From the NCBI RefSeq assembly GCF_018687715.1, contig NC_056760.1, positions 40,461,501 to 40,525,500 on the forward strand: a stretch of DNA of 64,000 nucleotides, written 5' to 3'. A program made the position numbers and the translations under genes. The notes under the pieces were generated by a model. The model saw nothing but the letters and a program-made list of their open reading frames with translations. It was not told where the DNA came from and did not search any database. This DNA is from Carya illinoinensis (Eukaryota > Streptophyta > Magnoliopsida > Fagales > Juglandaceae). Shown one piece after another: positions 22,230-34,739 of the stretch; position 1 is the stretch's first letter, and each line of letters opens with the position of its first letter.

Positions 22230-24084
22230 GTGGTAAGGGCAATCTATAACAAAGAAGGCATGCAAGACAAGTCGCGATATGCTAGCTGGCTAGAATAAAA
22301 TGGGTGCTTGAATGCTTACACCCTGCACTGTTGCTTTAAGGTTTACTTTAATCAGGACCATCCACGTCTTGCATGGGTCCACCGGCGGCGGCGACTACGT
22401 ACGGACCGTTTGAAAAGTATATGTTGGGCTTTGGATTTTTTTTTGTTTTATAGACGCAAATGGATTCTGCGTGGAACTTCAGGTCATGGGATCAGCCCCG
22501 ATGAACGTGTCAGGAAGATAAAAGGGAAAATTCTTTGCATTGCCAAGACTTTTTTTCCCCGCTTTGTGAATCAGATAACGATATATAGAAATTATAAATT
22601 CAGATACGACTTCTCATAACTTCCATTTACTCCTAATGAAGTTGGAAAAATTCAGCGGAGGAATAAAGATGTGGACAATATTTGATTCTGTTTGAAGTTG
22701 AGTTTAGATGATGAAAAATAATTCCTATGTATTATATTCTTAATACATTCCATATTAATACGCATAATCTATTTACTATTGATTTTATAATATTGAAAAA
22801 AATTAATATAATAATTAAAATTCATTCTCTAAAGAAATATCCGCAAGGTTTTGGCCGTTTCTAAAGTAAGATCACTTGCAGTGAATTAACCATATGTATA
22901 CTTTTTTAACAACGAATAAATATTTCAATTACTATTAAAATTAAAATAAATAAAAATTTTAAAATTAATATATTAATAACATAATAATAAATTTAGAGAG
23001 TTTATTGTTTGATATTGTTAAAAACTGGCTAGCAAAATTAAAAAAAGTAAATTTTTTAATCAAATTCTAGATAAAAAATGACAAGAGCATTACTTAAGCT
23101 CTAAGAACTATAAATTTTGACAAATAAGAAAAAAGAGAAAGAGGTTGGAAGGAAAAAAAAAAAAGATCAATATAAGCACCAATTTTACCCAAATCTCTTT
23201 TAGTTTGTTTCATTCATCATATTTTCCTTTCAGGTTCACCATCTCTGCTATAATTATTTGGTAAAGACTTGGTAAAACCAGATTAATCAACTTGCAGCTG
23301 ATAAGCACAAGTCGTTCAAGCAGAAGACCCAACACGCAATTTACTTCAAATGGAATTTGCATTTCTCTTTCCAAGAAAATCTCGATTTTGAAAGGGCAAA
23401 AGGAGGCAGGAAATTGTCAATATGGTGACCTGCATTGCAGGGAAAAGTCAGGTGATAGGGAGTGAAGCCGAAGATTTGAAAGTTAGACAAGACGTTAAGA
23501 AGATGGACCGTTTTTCATACTCAGGCCTTTGTCAAGCAGCCCATGAAGAACAATGAACTGTCTATCCCTACATAACGTACAGTAGCATGCATAATTTGGG
23601 CTTTGCTCGGCTAGTCATATAAACCTCTGTTCATCTGATCTATGGCAAGCAACCCAGAAGGCAAGCACATAATTGCCAATAGCCCTTTTAAAGAAGTAAA
23701 ATGATTTATATAATCTTTAGAAAGTATAAGTGTTGGGTATTTAAAAATTAAAAAAAAATATATGAGAAACTTATGACTCATATGAAAAAAATTAATTTTT
23801 TACGATAGATATCAATTTTTTGAAAAAAAAATATACGAAATTTACATACCTTAATACTGTATTTATCATTACTACTCGTTATATTTGAAATAATCGATTT
23901 TATTTTAACTAAAGAAACATAAGTTTTATTTAAAAAGAATATTTTTTGAGTCAAATCCTTTTCCATTCTTAGGTGATAAAAAAATTGTTAGAGCCATATT
24001 TAGGATTCCGTCCACAACAATTGGTCGGATGACCCTGCAGATATTTTATATTAGAGGAGATTTATATTCGTGCACTGGAGAAAA
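22230..24084. other. USP copy 2 upstream flank, no separate gene seen
   Basis: Matches unit 1 sequence 6210-8577 with indels. It includes a diverged form of the inverted-repeat element at 6806-7165 but not the 460-base insertion at 7214-7675. No conserved reading frame. Confidence 0.5.
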
Positions 24085-24161
24085 TAATTATAGAACCAAA
24101 CAGCATGCTTAATTAAAAGAGACATCATGAGTTTTAAGCATGCTGTTCGGTTCTATAATTA
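24085..24161. repeat. 27-bp-arm palindrome (hairpin), unit 2
   Basis: The arms 24085-24111 and 24135-24161 are complementary at 26 of 27 positions, with a 23-base loop. The core is AACAGCATGCTTA paired with TAAGCATGCTGTT. In unit 1 the hAT sits inside this loop. The hairpin may be the fold of a small mobile element or a cruciform-forming site. Confidence 0.8.
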
Positions 24162-25489
24162 ATACCTACTGTATCCACAATTAAGGCCAATGAAACAATC
24201 CACTATATATGAAAATGTAGATAATACAAATTAATTGATCTCGGTGGTCACCCACGCATTCTCTCTCTATAACAAGCTAAAAAGGGAGAGAGGGATAAAT
24301 AGAGTGGAGAGGAAGCCCCTCTACACTGTCATAGCTCTCTTTTGTTTGTCTTCATGGATTTTACTTAATTTACTGGAAATGTGTTTGCCTTATCCAATCA
24401 CTTTTTTGCAAACTATAGCTTAAATTGTCCTGTTAGTGTGGGATATGTGTCTTATATGGGATGTAATTACACTATAAGAAAATTGTCTATTCAGTTATAT
24501 ATATATATATATATAATCCTACTAAAATGATTATTTTATGTCAACATAAATATATTTTTGTTTAAAATAATCATTCTTATCACAAATAACTCATTATAAA
24601 TGTTCATTTTTTCTTATCGTAAATTAAGTAGGGACTATGTTTAGGCTATATCCCCCACATACATAAACCAATCATGCTCTAGTTATAAGAGTGCGAAGAT
24701 GTATCATGCATCTAAGGAATGTTGGTATATATTTTGATATCAATCCCCTTCTCTTCAAAGAGTTTGATAGCGGACTTCTTTTTTCTTTTTCTTTTTGTTT
24801 TTTAAATCACGAGCCATTGGGTTTCATTGATGGTTTAATTTGTGTTGCATTAAATGATCCCCTTATTAAGTTACCCTTTTAGTTTGGGATGCATGGTATT
24901 GTTTTATGTTGATCTTAGAGCTTAGCCAAATGCTAATGAAAGTCATAATTTAGCTAATGTGACTCAAATTTAGTATATATTCGATTAGTCAAACTAAAGT
25001 CATCCACAATATTAACTACAGTAAATCTATCCCACAAGTCATATATGACTTTAACTGTAATAAAGTCATATTTATATTTTATTATTTCCAACAAACCCTG
25101 TTCCGCATGTTCTCTTCTCCTTCCCGCAGCTCGATTAATGGAAAATTGCATTAATGCAATGCCTAGTGCTACATAGCAACTATAAATGTATTTATAAATT
25201 GTTGAATTGTGAAAATGATAGTAATAGTAGCACAATATGTTACTCAACTAGAAATGCTAATTTTATAGATCGTGAAAATAAAAATAAAAATAAAAATAAA
25301 AATAATTGTTGGGGAGAGTTGGAAAGTATGAAAATGAAAATAAAAAGGTATTTAAACAAATAAAAAATTGTATTAAAAATAGATTAAAAAATAATAATAA
25401 TTTATTCTCATAGATAATGAGATGACTAATAATCCAACGTAGAGTTTAAGTTTTGAGTAATTAGTCAAAAAAAAAAAAAAGTCTCATAT
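24162..25489. other. unit 2 right part, no gene seen
   Basis: Non-coding DNA shared with 17125-17688 and 19839-20536 of unit 1, joined here without the 2.15 kb insertion. It includes the CACTA-like end at 24469 and a short AT microsatellite at 24497. Confidence 0.5.
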
Positions 25490-25696
25490 TAGCTAAATTT
25501 TAACTTTTATATAACTAATCGAATGTTAGTGCTCTCGTGTCATTAAATGAGTGTATCATGTGTTCGTTCATATAAAATGCCCTTTGCATTTTCACATCGC
25601 CACATCAAATATATCTCTATAACATTCCCATCATCTTTTAAAATTTTATATACATCCAACTCTTAAGAACCGATATTCTTTTCTCTTAATGGCTAA

Positions 25697-25889
25697 TTTG
25701 GATTCAGATATGAAATGATTTTAAATAAAAAATAAAAAATAAATAAAAAATTATTAAAATATTATTTTTTAATATTATTATTATTTAAAAATTTGAAAAT
25801 ATAAAATTATTTATTATATTTTATTTAAAAATTTTAAAAAAATTATAATAATAAAATCAAATAAAACACTTTATAAACCTAAACAGACC
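25697..25889. mobile_element. MITE of a family present three times in the window
   Basis: Starts TTTGGATTCAG, ends AAACAGACC and has an AT-rich core with AAAATATTATTTTTTAAT, then ATTATTATT, then AATTATTTATTATATTTTAT. The same order appears at 53167-53360 and, degraded, at 4440-4575. I recognise the pattern as a common Fagales-type MITE from memory, which is not proof. Confidence 0.5.
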
Positions 25890-28394
25890 TTAATCATTTG
25901 GGTGAGACCATGAGATATTTTCAATGAGATTGCGTTTTTAAACCTACAAAAGTTGGGCCTTATCTGGCCCATTCATCCAACAGGTATCATGTCATGGTAC
26001 GAAGTATTTTGCATAATATATAAACATAAGACCTAAAAGAAATTAATGATCCACACCTAAAAAACGTGGTACCATCTTCCGGTCTACTGCCCGAATTTTT
26101 TGTTGGGCTTGCCAAGCAGCTAGTGCTCATGTGATCAAACTCCAACGAATTATTAATTTGTTGTCATTTCAGCAGACGTCAATGTCCGAAGCTGCACTCC
26201 ACATTACAACTTTGTCAGCATCGTTTTGTATAACACAACACTAAAATTAAGCCAGCGTTGGTAATGGCTTAACCTAAGGGTAGTGTTAGGCTGCCGCCAG
26301 CATTGATAGCTGCGCGTATAGTTTAGTACATTTTAGTTTTTTTATTTTTTTATTTTTTAAATATTTTTAAAAAATAAAAAATATATATTAATATATTAAA
26401 AATAATTTATTTAATTATTAAATTAAAAAAAATTAAAATGACATTTGAGCGGTATATTTAGAGGGAAGTTGTTATATCCACGTAAGTTTTTTTTTTTTCT
26501 TTCAATATTTTTTTAAAATTATTTAGATATTTTTTAAAAATAAAAAAAATCACATATTTATTTTAATATACTTACGTAATCATCCTATTTAGAATGGCAA
26601 AGTAGGGTTCTCTTAAGACTGCAGTACATACGTCCAGATTTTTCGAGACACATATTCCAGATCGATCAAATCTCTATGTTGACCACCCTTTCGTAGCTTG
26701 TTGAAAGACGGTGTAACTACTTTTTTGTTTTTTTTAATGATTGTACCATCTTGCTTTGTTGTCGACCTAAGAAACAATGTTGTCGTAATTATAACGGGAG
26801 GTGGCCCGTGGCCTACCATTTTATCATCGATATTAGTAAGTAAACAAAAATAATAACTCGACATCTATAGAATTTTGAGATGGCAATTTAGCTTTCAACA
26901 GAGATGGGTTTTTTTTTTCCTTCTTCTTTCTATTTTATTTAATTGATTTTTAAGTAATATATATTAATATTTAGGTTCAGTGATCAGTATGGGTTCAAGT
27001 TAAGAGTAGAGACAAAATGGCAGCACAAGTGGAAAGGTTGTGTTTAATTGGTTGGGGTTAGTCAAAGTGAAAGCTGCTACCAGAGGGGGACATATTGTCA
27101 AACAATTCAAAAATTAAGAATCTCCTTAACCCTTTAATTCATGGACAGCCAGACACACACAAACATACCATCAAAAGCCAAAAACCGCAATATTAAGATA
27201 CACAAATCCCATATTTCACCGCGCTAATTAAGGAGACACCTTCCTCGATATTCTCGCCCACACTCCCATGAGCCTCCCCTTGCCCTTTAATTACAATTCT
27301 TTTCCCACGTCCATATAGTCAATGCAATGGCTAAGTCTGAGACTACAATTCTTTTTAGATGGTAAGGTATGAATAAATAATAATAAATGTATAAATATTT
27401 TTTAAAAATAATAAATATTTTTTAAAAAAATTATTTGATATTTATGAACTCACTCCTACAAATATCGTTTATCTTTATATATTGTTAATATCTGGAGCCT
27501 AATCAACCAGCTAGCCATAGTGTAGCAAAAAGAGTAATTAATGAGCTAGTGCCGGTCCCTTTCAAGTAGATGATAATTATTCAAGAGCGGATGATCCCGT
27601 GATCACCATGTGCGTCTTTCCCAGGTGCAATAACAATGATACTCCACGTTCTTAACCTATGATAGAATACGTGGAATCTGTAGAGAATAAGACAGGATAT
27701 CGATTGGATCGGAAGTTCAAATAAACATAATCCAACATTAATATATTTGGAAGCTGAGAAAAAATACATATTCATGGACCTTTTATTTCAACTGGATTAT
27801 CATCATGTTCTTGTACATTCTCGTTAATAAAACGGACTTTTTACCTTATTTTAATATATAATATGCTTTGATTAATAGCTTTTGGCCTCCCAAATTGATT
27901 AGCTTGATCAATATATTCTGATCATTTTTCCTCTTCGTTGCATTCGATCGGAACCCAATTTTCAAAAGTCCTTTAGAAGAACCGTACAATTGATAAAATA
28001 ATATAGATTGCACGCCTCATGATCCCCTCCATGTCGCCTGCATGCGTTTGATCCAAATTAAGTGATAAACTAATACTGTTGATATATTAGAGATTCCTTA
28101 TAGAGGTGGTGATCAGAAAGAATTAAGAATACTATTTATGAGGTAGTGATCTCATGAGCCAATACCATGTAACAAGTTTAAAAATAATTAAAAATCTGCT
28201 GAATTAATGAATTTAAGAACAAAAGAGAAGTGAAAGCTTAGTGGTTGTCGACCTCCTCCTTTTGGGGGTATATGCTCACCCTACCATGGTTGTCTACGAG
28301 CCATCCGAGTGGGGTGGTTGATCCGAGCCAATACCCTGAATATATAGTCAGTGTAGTACCCCAAGTGGCCATAAGAACCATCTTCACATATATT
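25890..28394. other. gene-poor intergenic DNA
   Basis: No convincing coding exon on either strand. Around 26270-26600 are AT-rich mirrored stretches (TTTTTAAATATTTTTAAAAAAT; ACGTAAGTTT near 26480 against ACTTACGT near 26570) that look like old MITE remains. Short frames such as 26613-26864 (-) have no recognisable domain. Confidence 0.4.
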
Positions 28395-28580
28395 TTTATA
28401 GAGTAATGCTATATTCACAAAAAAATCACACAAAAATAATTTTATAAATTGATATAGTTTTATTTTATCCGTTAGATCTGGTTTATAATATAAGTAATTT
28501 TATAATCTGATCAATCACATTAAGTCATATCAGTTTGTAGGATTATTTTTATATAATCTATTTGTGACTAAGGTATTTCC
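28395..28580. repeat. MITE-like element
   Basis: AGAGTAATGCTATATTCACAA at the left and TTGTGACTAAGGTATTTCCC at the right are imperfect inverse matches around a non-coding AT-rich body of about 180 bases. Confidence 0.35.
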
Positions 28581-31500
28581 CATTTTTATATGAGCTTGCG
28601 ACATCAATTTGTATCTCATAGTAAATATGGATGGTATGTCTTCTAGCATTATTCTAACTAGATTTATATCTTAAATTGTATATAATATAGTATTTGATAT
28701 ATATTTATGTCTCGGATGTTAGTAGCATCAATCGTTTGCATGTGAGAAGGTGCGGGACCTATATACGAATGACTTTGTAGGGTAAGCATTTGGACTAATG
28801 AAAAGTGGAGCATAAAATGATAGATTTCGGGGTGGGATTCAACCAAATCACAGACAATTATCTCTTCTTTCCACAGGGGAAAGAAAAAGGAAAGGATTCT
28901 AGGGAGAAGAAGAGAAAAAAGTGCTGGCAAACACAGGCAATGGTTGCCCACCTTACGCAAAAAGCTTTAAATAAAAAGCAGGAAAGAGAAATAAAGCAGA
29001 CAGCGAGAGAAGAAGAAGATGGGAACTGCATAAATAATGGTAGCAAAGCATTAAAGCTTAAAAAAAAACACACAAATAATTAGACACTACACACTGCCCA
29101 TCTGGACAACACTGAAGGGCACCGACTTTAATTACCACCACTCACGGCTTCAATTATATATATAAAAAGAAACTATTTTGCCTGCCGAAATTAGCCTTCT
29201 GTCACGTCCATAAGATCTTACAAATAGTGAAAAGATTTTTCTTTTTCTTCTTCTTAAATAATTGGATAGGCCACGCTCCAGCGAAAGCGTGTTGGAGATG
29301 GACCCTCGCCAGAGATCGGCGATGTTTCGTCGTAGAAAAAGAAAAAGAAAAAGCATAGGCGGGGGAGTGTCCTGCATGAGGCCGGAATGGAAGTTCGTAC
29401 TGTTACTGTTTAACAAGACATTAATCGGTCTCCCTTATCCGCTGGTCTGCCAACTTCAAGTTCATTGCAGCCTGATCTGCTCAACTATTCTGGCCGATCG
29501 AATAATATTAATCTAGCTAGCTGTAAAGTTAGTTCTTGAAATTCTAGTACTTCCTTCGTTTCGTTGTTATCATGACACATTGACATCCCATCAATCTACA
29601 TATCTAATATATTTTTTAAAAAATTATTATAAATTAAAAATTTTAAAAATATCTAAATAAAAAAAAAAAAGTAAATATTTTTCAATGAAATGTCAAGATC
29701 ATTATGGTAGATCTACAAATTTAGATGATGGTCTCAACCTCCATGATTCATGCCAAAAGGCTATAGACATGTGTAATCATTGCTTCACATGCAACTAATA
29801 GATTTATGACTTAACTTTGCTAATTGATCAATCCAAGGAGTGACACGTATCATGACATGCATGTAACTGTCCTCCGATGAGCCAAATGTCAACCAAGTAA
29901 ATCCAAACCATTATTAAATGTTCCACCCACCAATTCATACTAAATCCACAAACTCTTATCTTATGTTACGATCAGTGCTACTTTTTTTAAATGGTACTGA
30001 TAAGAAACCAATTCTCATCACGTTTCAAGTTCAAAGCTCTTGTTTATAATTAGTTTTAATTCATTCAAGTTGTATAAAGGATGAAATGATTGTTAATTCA
30101 TCTTCTAAAGAAATATGGTCACATTCTTAGACTACTTGGAAATAAATTATGGGCAAATCGTCAAATTTTATATGCATTTATTGGGCGCCGGAAAACATTA
30201 TTGATAAAAAGATTATGAATATAATTTCTTTTTCTAACTTATATAGATTTTGATTTAAAATATATTTTAAAATTTTCATCTCATCGTTTATTACGAATAA
30301 AAGAAGAAAAGAAAATCCATATAAAGCCAATTCCATCTTAAGTAGTAGAAGCGATCGATAATGGTATTGGTCGCTTCTCGATCTCAACATTCTTTACCTC
30401 TTGGATTGCGTCCCACCTTACTTTGGAGCCCATCGCAATCGCCCACATAATTAGGCATCCAACGTATATGTATATATGAGTTTATCTTCAAACCGGCTTC
30501 CATGTTTTCCACCCTCAAATTATCTTTTGACACGTAAGCAATTTACAACAAATTGGGTGTGCATTTTACTGAATCCATTCCCTCTTCCTGCTCAACCCCT
30601 CCGCCCCCCAACAAAACCCTTCTGTTTCTTCTCCTCCCAACTCTCTCTCTTCTCCCTTCTCTCCCCTCAACTCCTCTGACAAAACCCTCTCTCATTATCC
30701 CCAATTCAGCTTTCAAAAGAACCCTATTTCGCCTTCAACCGAGTAGGGGGAGAGTGAAGTGAGATTTACACGATTTTTTTTACAACCAATTCTATTGTAA
30801 ACTTCCTAAGAAATACACGTGTCAGACTAATATTGGGTGGTGTAAAAATAGATAATTCACTGAATTCGGTCCTTAGCCTCTATTACAAGATTGAATTCGG
30901 TCCTCAGCCTCTGTTACAAGATAAATAAATTTTTGCGATCAAAATTTTATAATTAAAATAATTTTTTTTGATGAAAGCGTACTTATTCTTATTAAAAATA
31001 GTCATTTTAGTTACAAAATTTTAATTGTAAAAATTTATTTTTCTTGTAGTGGTCGCTAAAAATCTATTTATCTTGTAGCACTCTTTTATATATATATATA
31101 GAAGAAAACATAGATAAATCAAAGGTCCATGACACATCTATAGTACTAAAACTAAGATGTTGGATCCACTAAATTAATTGGCATAAACCTCTGTTTCTCC
31201 TATAATTTGCGCAATTTTATGCTTTTAATTTTTTTTTCTCAATTTTTATATACAGGAGATCGACAAGAAGATAGACATGTTACCCACTAAACAATAAACA
31301 AGGAGAAAGAAGAAACGAACGCGCCTGCTTTTAGCTAATTATGGTGTTGATCATCATGTCATCGTTTATTCCAACCTGTACGTGACAAACATGGAGAGCA
31401 TAGGCTAATTTATTAGCCAGAATGTCAAGGTTGGTCGTGATCTAAATGCTTTTTTTAAGTACTTCCCACTCATAAATAGTGACAAATATATTATAATTAT

Positions 31501-32609
31501 AACATGTTACGCAACGCACACCCTCGTGGGAAACTTTTTCAACTATATCTAGGGTTTGCATGCACCGCGCCGAACAACAAAGACAGATTCTAAAAGCTAG
31601 CTAGGTTGCATGCGCCGCCCAATTAATTGGAAAATAACTTTCTAGCAATAATGGGAAAAACGAGAGATAGATCTCATACATATTTTTCATATAAATATAT
31701 ATATTTATATTTATATGACATGTCAAGTGGATGCCCAAGAGTTGACTTATATAGACAATGCTCTTCTTTTTCGTGAAAAATGTGTAGATTCTATTGCTAA
31801 TGAAACAAAAATAGATTGAGAGGTTTTTCCTCGTATTATGATCAATCAAACTTTTGCATCTCTGTCTATTCGAACCGAAGAAAGAGAAAGGAGGTTGGCA
31901 GACGCTTCTTTAGACAATTAATGGATGGAGAGTATCCATTTATGAATAGTAGTTTGTGTTTGATGGCTTCATTATATTTTTATCCTTACGTTTTATGATG
32001 GGTTAAGTTGTGTTTTGTGGACAAATGTTAGTATCCTTATGACTGATCATGCGTGTCGGTATTTTGCTTTGCCTATGGTATCCCTGTGACTGACGTCGAT
32101 AGCGGACTTGAAATTGCATGATTATCTCCCCAGAATGTGAAAAAACGTATGGCTTTTGTCCAAAATATCCCTGGTTTTGCAGCGGCGGATGTCCATTTTA
32201 GGCCCTTTTTGGACTTTTGTTTGTCGTGTTGAGAACCTTGGTGCCTTCTTTGTGGTGCTTTTACACTGTTTTTTTACTTCTTCTTTTTTTTTTCCCTAGA
32301 ATCGTCTCATCCATTGTTCTTTTTTCTGATGCTTCTTTTGTTCTTCTCCCTTTTTTGTTTCATAAAACTCTCCACCTCCCAACTTATATAAAATGCATCC
32401 TCTCTAAAATATCCAAATTGTTCTGTATTTGAAACAAAGTCATTGTTTACTTCTCCTATTTCTTTTTTTCCCAAATGTGAGTGTGAGTTTCTTGGTCCTC
32501 TTGGATGGTGACAAACACCACCTCTACAATATAAATACCATCAAGTCTAGTTACATAAAAAGCCCTTGAAGTCTCTATCGTTAGGTTGTTGTGGTTGGGT
32601 CGTAATGTG
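28581..32609. other. gene-poor intergenic DNA
   Basis: I find no conserved protein, tRNA or rRNA. Notable pieces are a purine-rich open stretch at 28805-29083; a mixed-composition island at 29260-29500; a CT-rich leader-like stretch at 30560-30700; and TTCTTGTAGTGGTCG near 31040, which resembles a CACTA-type right end without a clear partner. The direct repeat TTGAATTCGGTCCT(T/C)AGCCTCT occurs twice near 30860-30915. Confidence 0.4.
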
Positions 32610-32618
32610 TTTTGATCA

Positions 32619-33006
32619 ATGTTTTGAATACGTACTGGATGCCGTACCGGTCAAGGCACTGGAACTAAATATTTCAGTACCAGAACGAAATATTTCAATA
32701 TCGGTATCGTTTCGTGTACCGATTTGGGATAGTCTATATACGAATAAATTATATATATTAATTATATTCTAAAATAATAGTCTATATATGAATAAATTAT
32801 ACATAAATATATATAAATTATAAATAGCCTGATCTGAATTGGGAGTAAAAAAATGAGCTTGTAGTTTAACGAAATAAAAAAAAAGAAAGTAAAGACTGAA
32901 ATGGCCAAATTATCGGCCGGTACGGCCAGTATTTAGACCGAGATGAAACAGGTATAATTTCTGTACCCGATCAGTGGCCAGTATGGTACGAAATTTAAAA
33001 TGCTGG
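32619..33006 (-). mobile_element. MULE-like palindromic MITE, GTACCGG family, copy A
   Basis: About 388 bases that match 47134-47552 in reverse orientation. One end has ATACGTACTGGATGCCGTAC and GTGCCTTGACC in complement form; the other has GGCCGGTACGGCCAGTAT. Flanking TTTTGATCA (32610-32618) and TTTTGACAA (33007-33015) may be a decayed 9-base target duplication. Non-coding. Confidence 0.65.
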
Positions 33007-33015
33007 TTTTGACAA

Positions 33016-33520
33016 GTGCTCACCTTAAGGAGGGTGCTCATCTAGGTTGTGAGCACTGTTTTCTCACTCGGTGTGACATGGTGTTGATTGTCCCAAGGAG
33101 ATCAACACTTTTTGCCACTTTTGAGTGCCAATATTTATGCTTAACTCATGTGTGAATTTATTTTCTCCTAAGGGACAACACTTTCCCTTTCTACTTTACT
33201 TACCTAGGGGTGAGATTAACACTACTCGCACAGCGCTTGCCTTTGGGCGAGCATACGCAACAGTATTTGTCCCAAGTTGCGAGCACTTTTCTATTGCCAA
33301 GTGAGGGATGGTGTTGCTTGCCCAGTGGCAAGCTCTCTTTGCTTTACTTGGGCGCCAACACTGATGCTTGCTTTGGGCGTGAAGTTATTCTCTCTCAAGG
33401 CTCTTGAGGTGAGCATGCACCTTTTCGACTCTGCTCGCCCAAGGAGCTAGCTTCACACTCCTCTCGATGTCCTCACCCTTATTGTTTCAAGGTGTTCACC
33501 TAGGGTTGTGAGCACTCTTT
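33016..33520. repeat. repetitive GAGCAC-rich stretch of unknown origin
   Basis: GC-richer than its surroundings, with repeated phrases: GGTGCTCATCTAGGTTGTGAGC near 33035 recurs as GGTGTTCACCTAGGGTTGTG near 33490, and TTGCGAGCAC or TGTGAGCAC occurs several times. It looks like part of a retrotransposon LTR or other repeat, but no end or domain can be assigned. Confidence 0.35.
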
Positions 33521-33783
33521 ATGACTACTCCTATATAATATTATCAAAAAGAAAATGTCAATTATCTTCATCATATTTTGTGCAATAATTCATAAAAATA
33601 AATAATAGTCAATGGACTAATATTGTTATCATTTTACAAATGAAATTCTTATCAATTCCAATTTATGCAGTAACTCATTATTGGTCTTTAATTTATCATA
33701 TCCACTGTTTTATTTTCCATGGTAACGCATTGCAGAGTAATTTATTTGTGACACATGTCTTTTAGTTTTTGATTTATAAGAAA

Positions 33784-33816
<33 letters not shown>

Positions 33817-34700
33817 TGTGTACGTGTCTAACTGGTCTTATAACAAGTGGAGCAATATTGCATGTCCTATTATGGTTTCAATATAATAAGTTCTAAACAT
33901 TTTATAATATGTTTTGTGTTCCATAATTTTACATTTTCTGTTTCTTTCATCTCGATAAAATGTAATATCACTTTCAACTGGGCATATGTACGTTGTACAT
34001 AAAATCACAGCCAGTATTATCATATATATATATATATATATATCAAAGTTTTCATTAATACAATGTAAACATGAATTTGACAACCATATTCGATATTAAA
34101 ATACTATAGTGTAAAAAAATCTCTTTTATATATTCCATTTATTCCAATTCTTTTTGTTTTTGGTATGCTTTGGCGATTTTAGGGGACAGTTACGTGTGAA
34201 GGTTATTGTACTTGGTGATAGTATTTCTCTCAATCTGCAATTACTCTGTTTGCCACTTGGGAGTTTAATTTCTTGTATTTTTGCAAGTATTTTCCATTAA
34301 TTGGGGCTTGTTTTTGGGATTATATCCCACAACGGATTATGATGATCCAATTGATCAATGAAGACGATTTTCTCTATTTGAAGTTGAGAATACAGAGGTT
34401 TTGGTAAAGGATGCTTGTTTGAATGTTTCTCTGAACCATCATGATCATTGCCTTTTGTTTAAACTTTGTTCACTAAAGTTTTTTAACGAAGAGGTTTTTA
34501 AATCCATGATGCGTAAAGTCTGGAATCTTGTGAAAGGGGTGTAGTTTTTCAATTTAGGGTTTAGACTCTTCTTGAGTCAGAAAAAGTCAATTTTCTGATA
34601 CAATCGATAAGGAAAGGATTATTCGTAACAGTCCGTGACCTTTTGATAAGAGCTTAGTTCTTCTTCAAAACAATCCTCTAGTGGAAAACTTGTTTTAATT
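33521..34700. other. intergenic DNA with an (ATT)n microsatellite
   Basis: A run of about ten ATT units lies at 33785-33816 and an AT run at 34020-34043. The rest is AT-rich. From about 34160 the sequence may be the decayed 5' part of the following LINE, but I cannot support a frame there. Confidence 0.4.
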
Positions 34701-34739
34701 AAGCATGTGTTGAGTAGCTTGCCTATTCACATGCTTTCA

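Larger units (their letters stand above)
20537..25489. repeat. segmental duplication, unit 2
   Basis: The right, compact copy of the duplication described at 3655-20536. It lacks the hAT, the 2.15 kb insertion and the intron 3 MITEs, so it serves as the unoccupied reference for those insertions. Similarity stops at GTCTCAT near 25489. Confidence 0.85.

Noticed and set aside
24085..24161. microRNA precursor
   Set aside because: The hairpin arms are nearly perfectly paired, but the stem is only 27 bases, matches no miRNA that I know, and the sequence looks like a mobile-element fold.
28805..29516. Possible small lysine/arginine-rich proteins
   Set aside because: Purine-rich low-complexity frames overlapped by frames on the other strand, with no homologue that I recognise.
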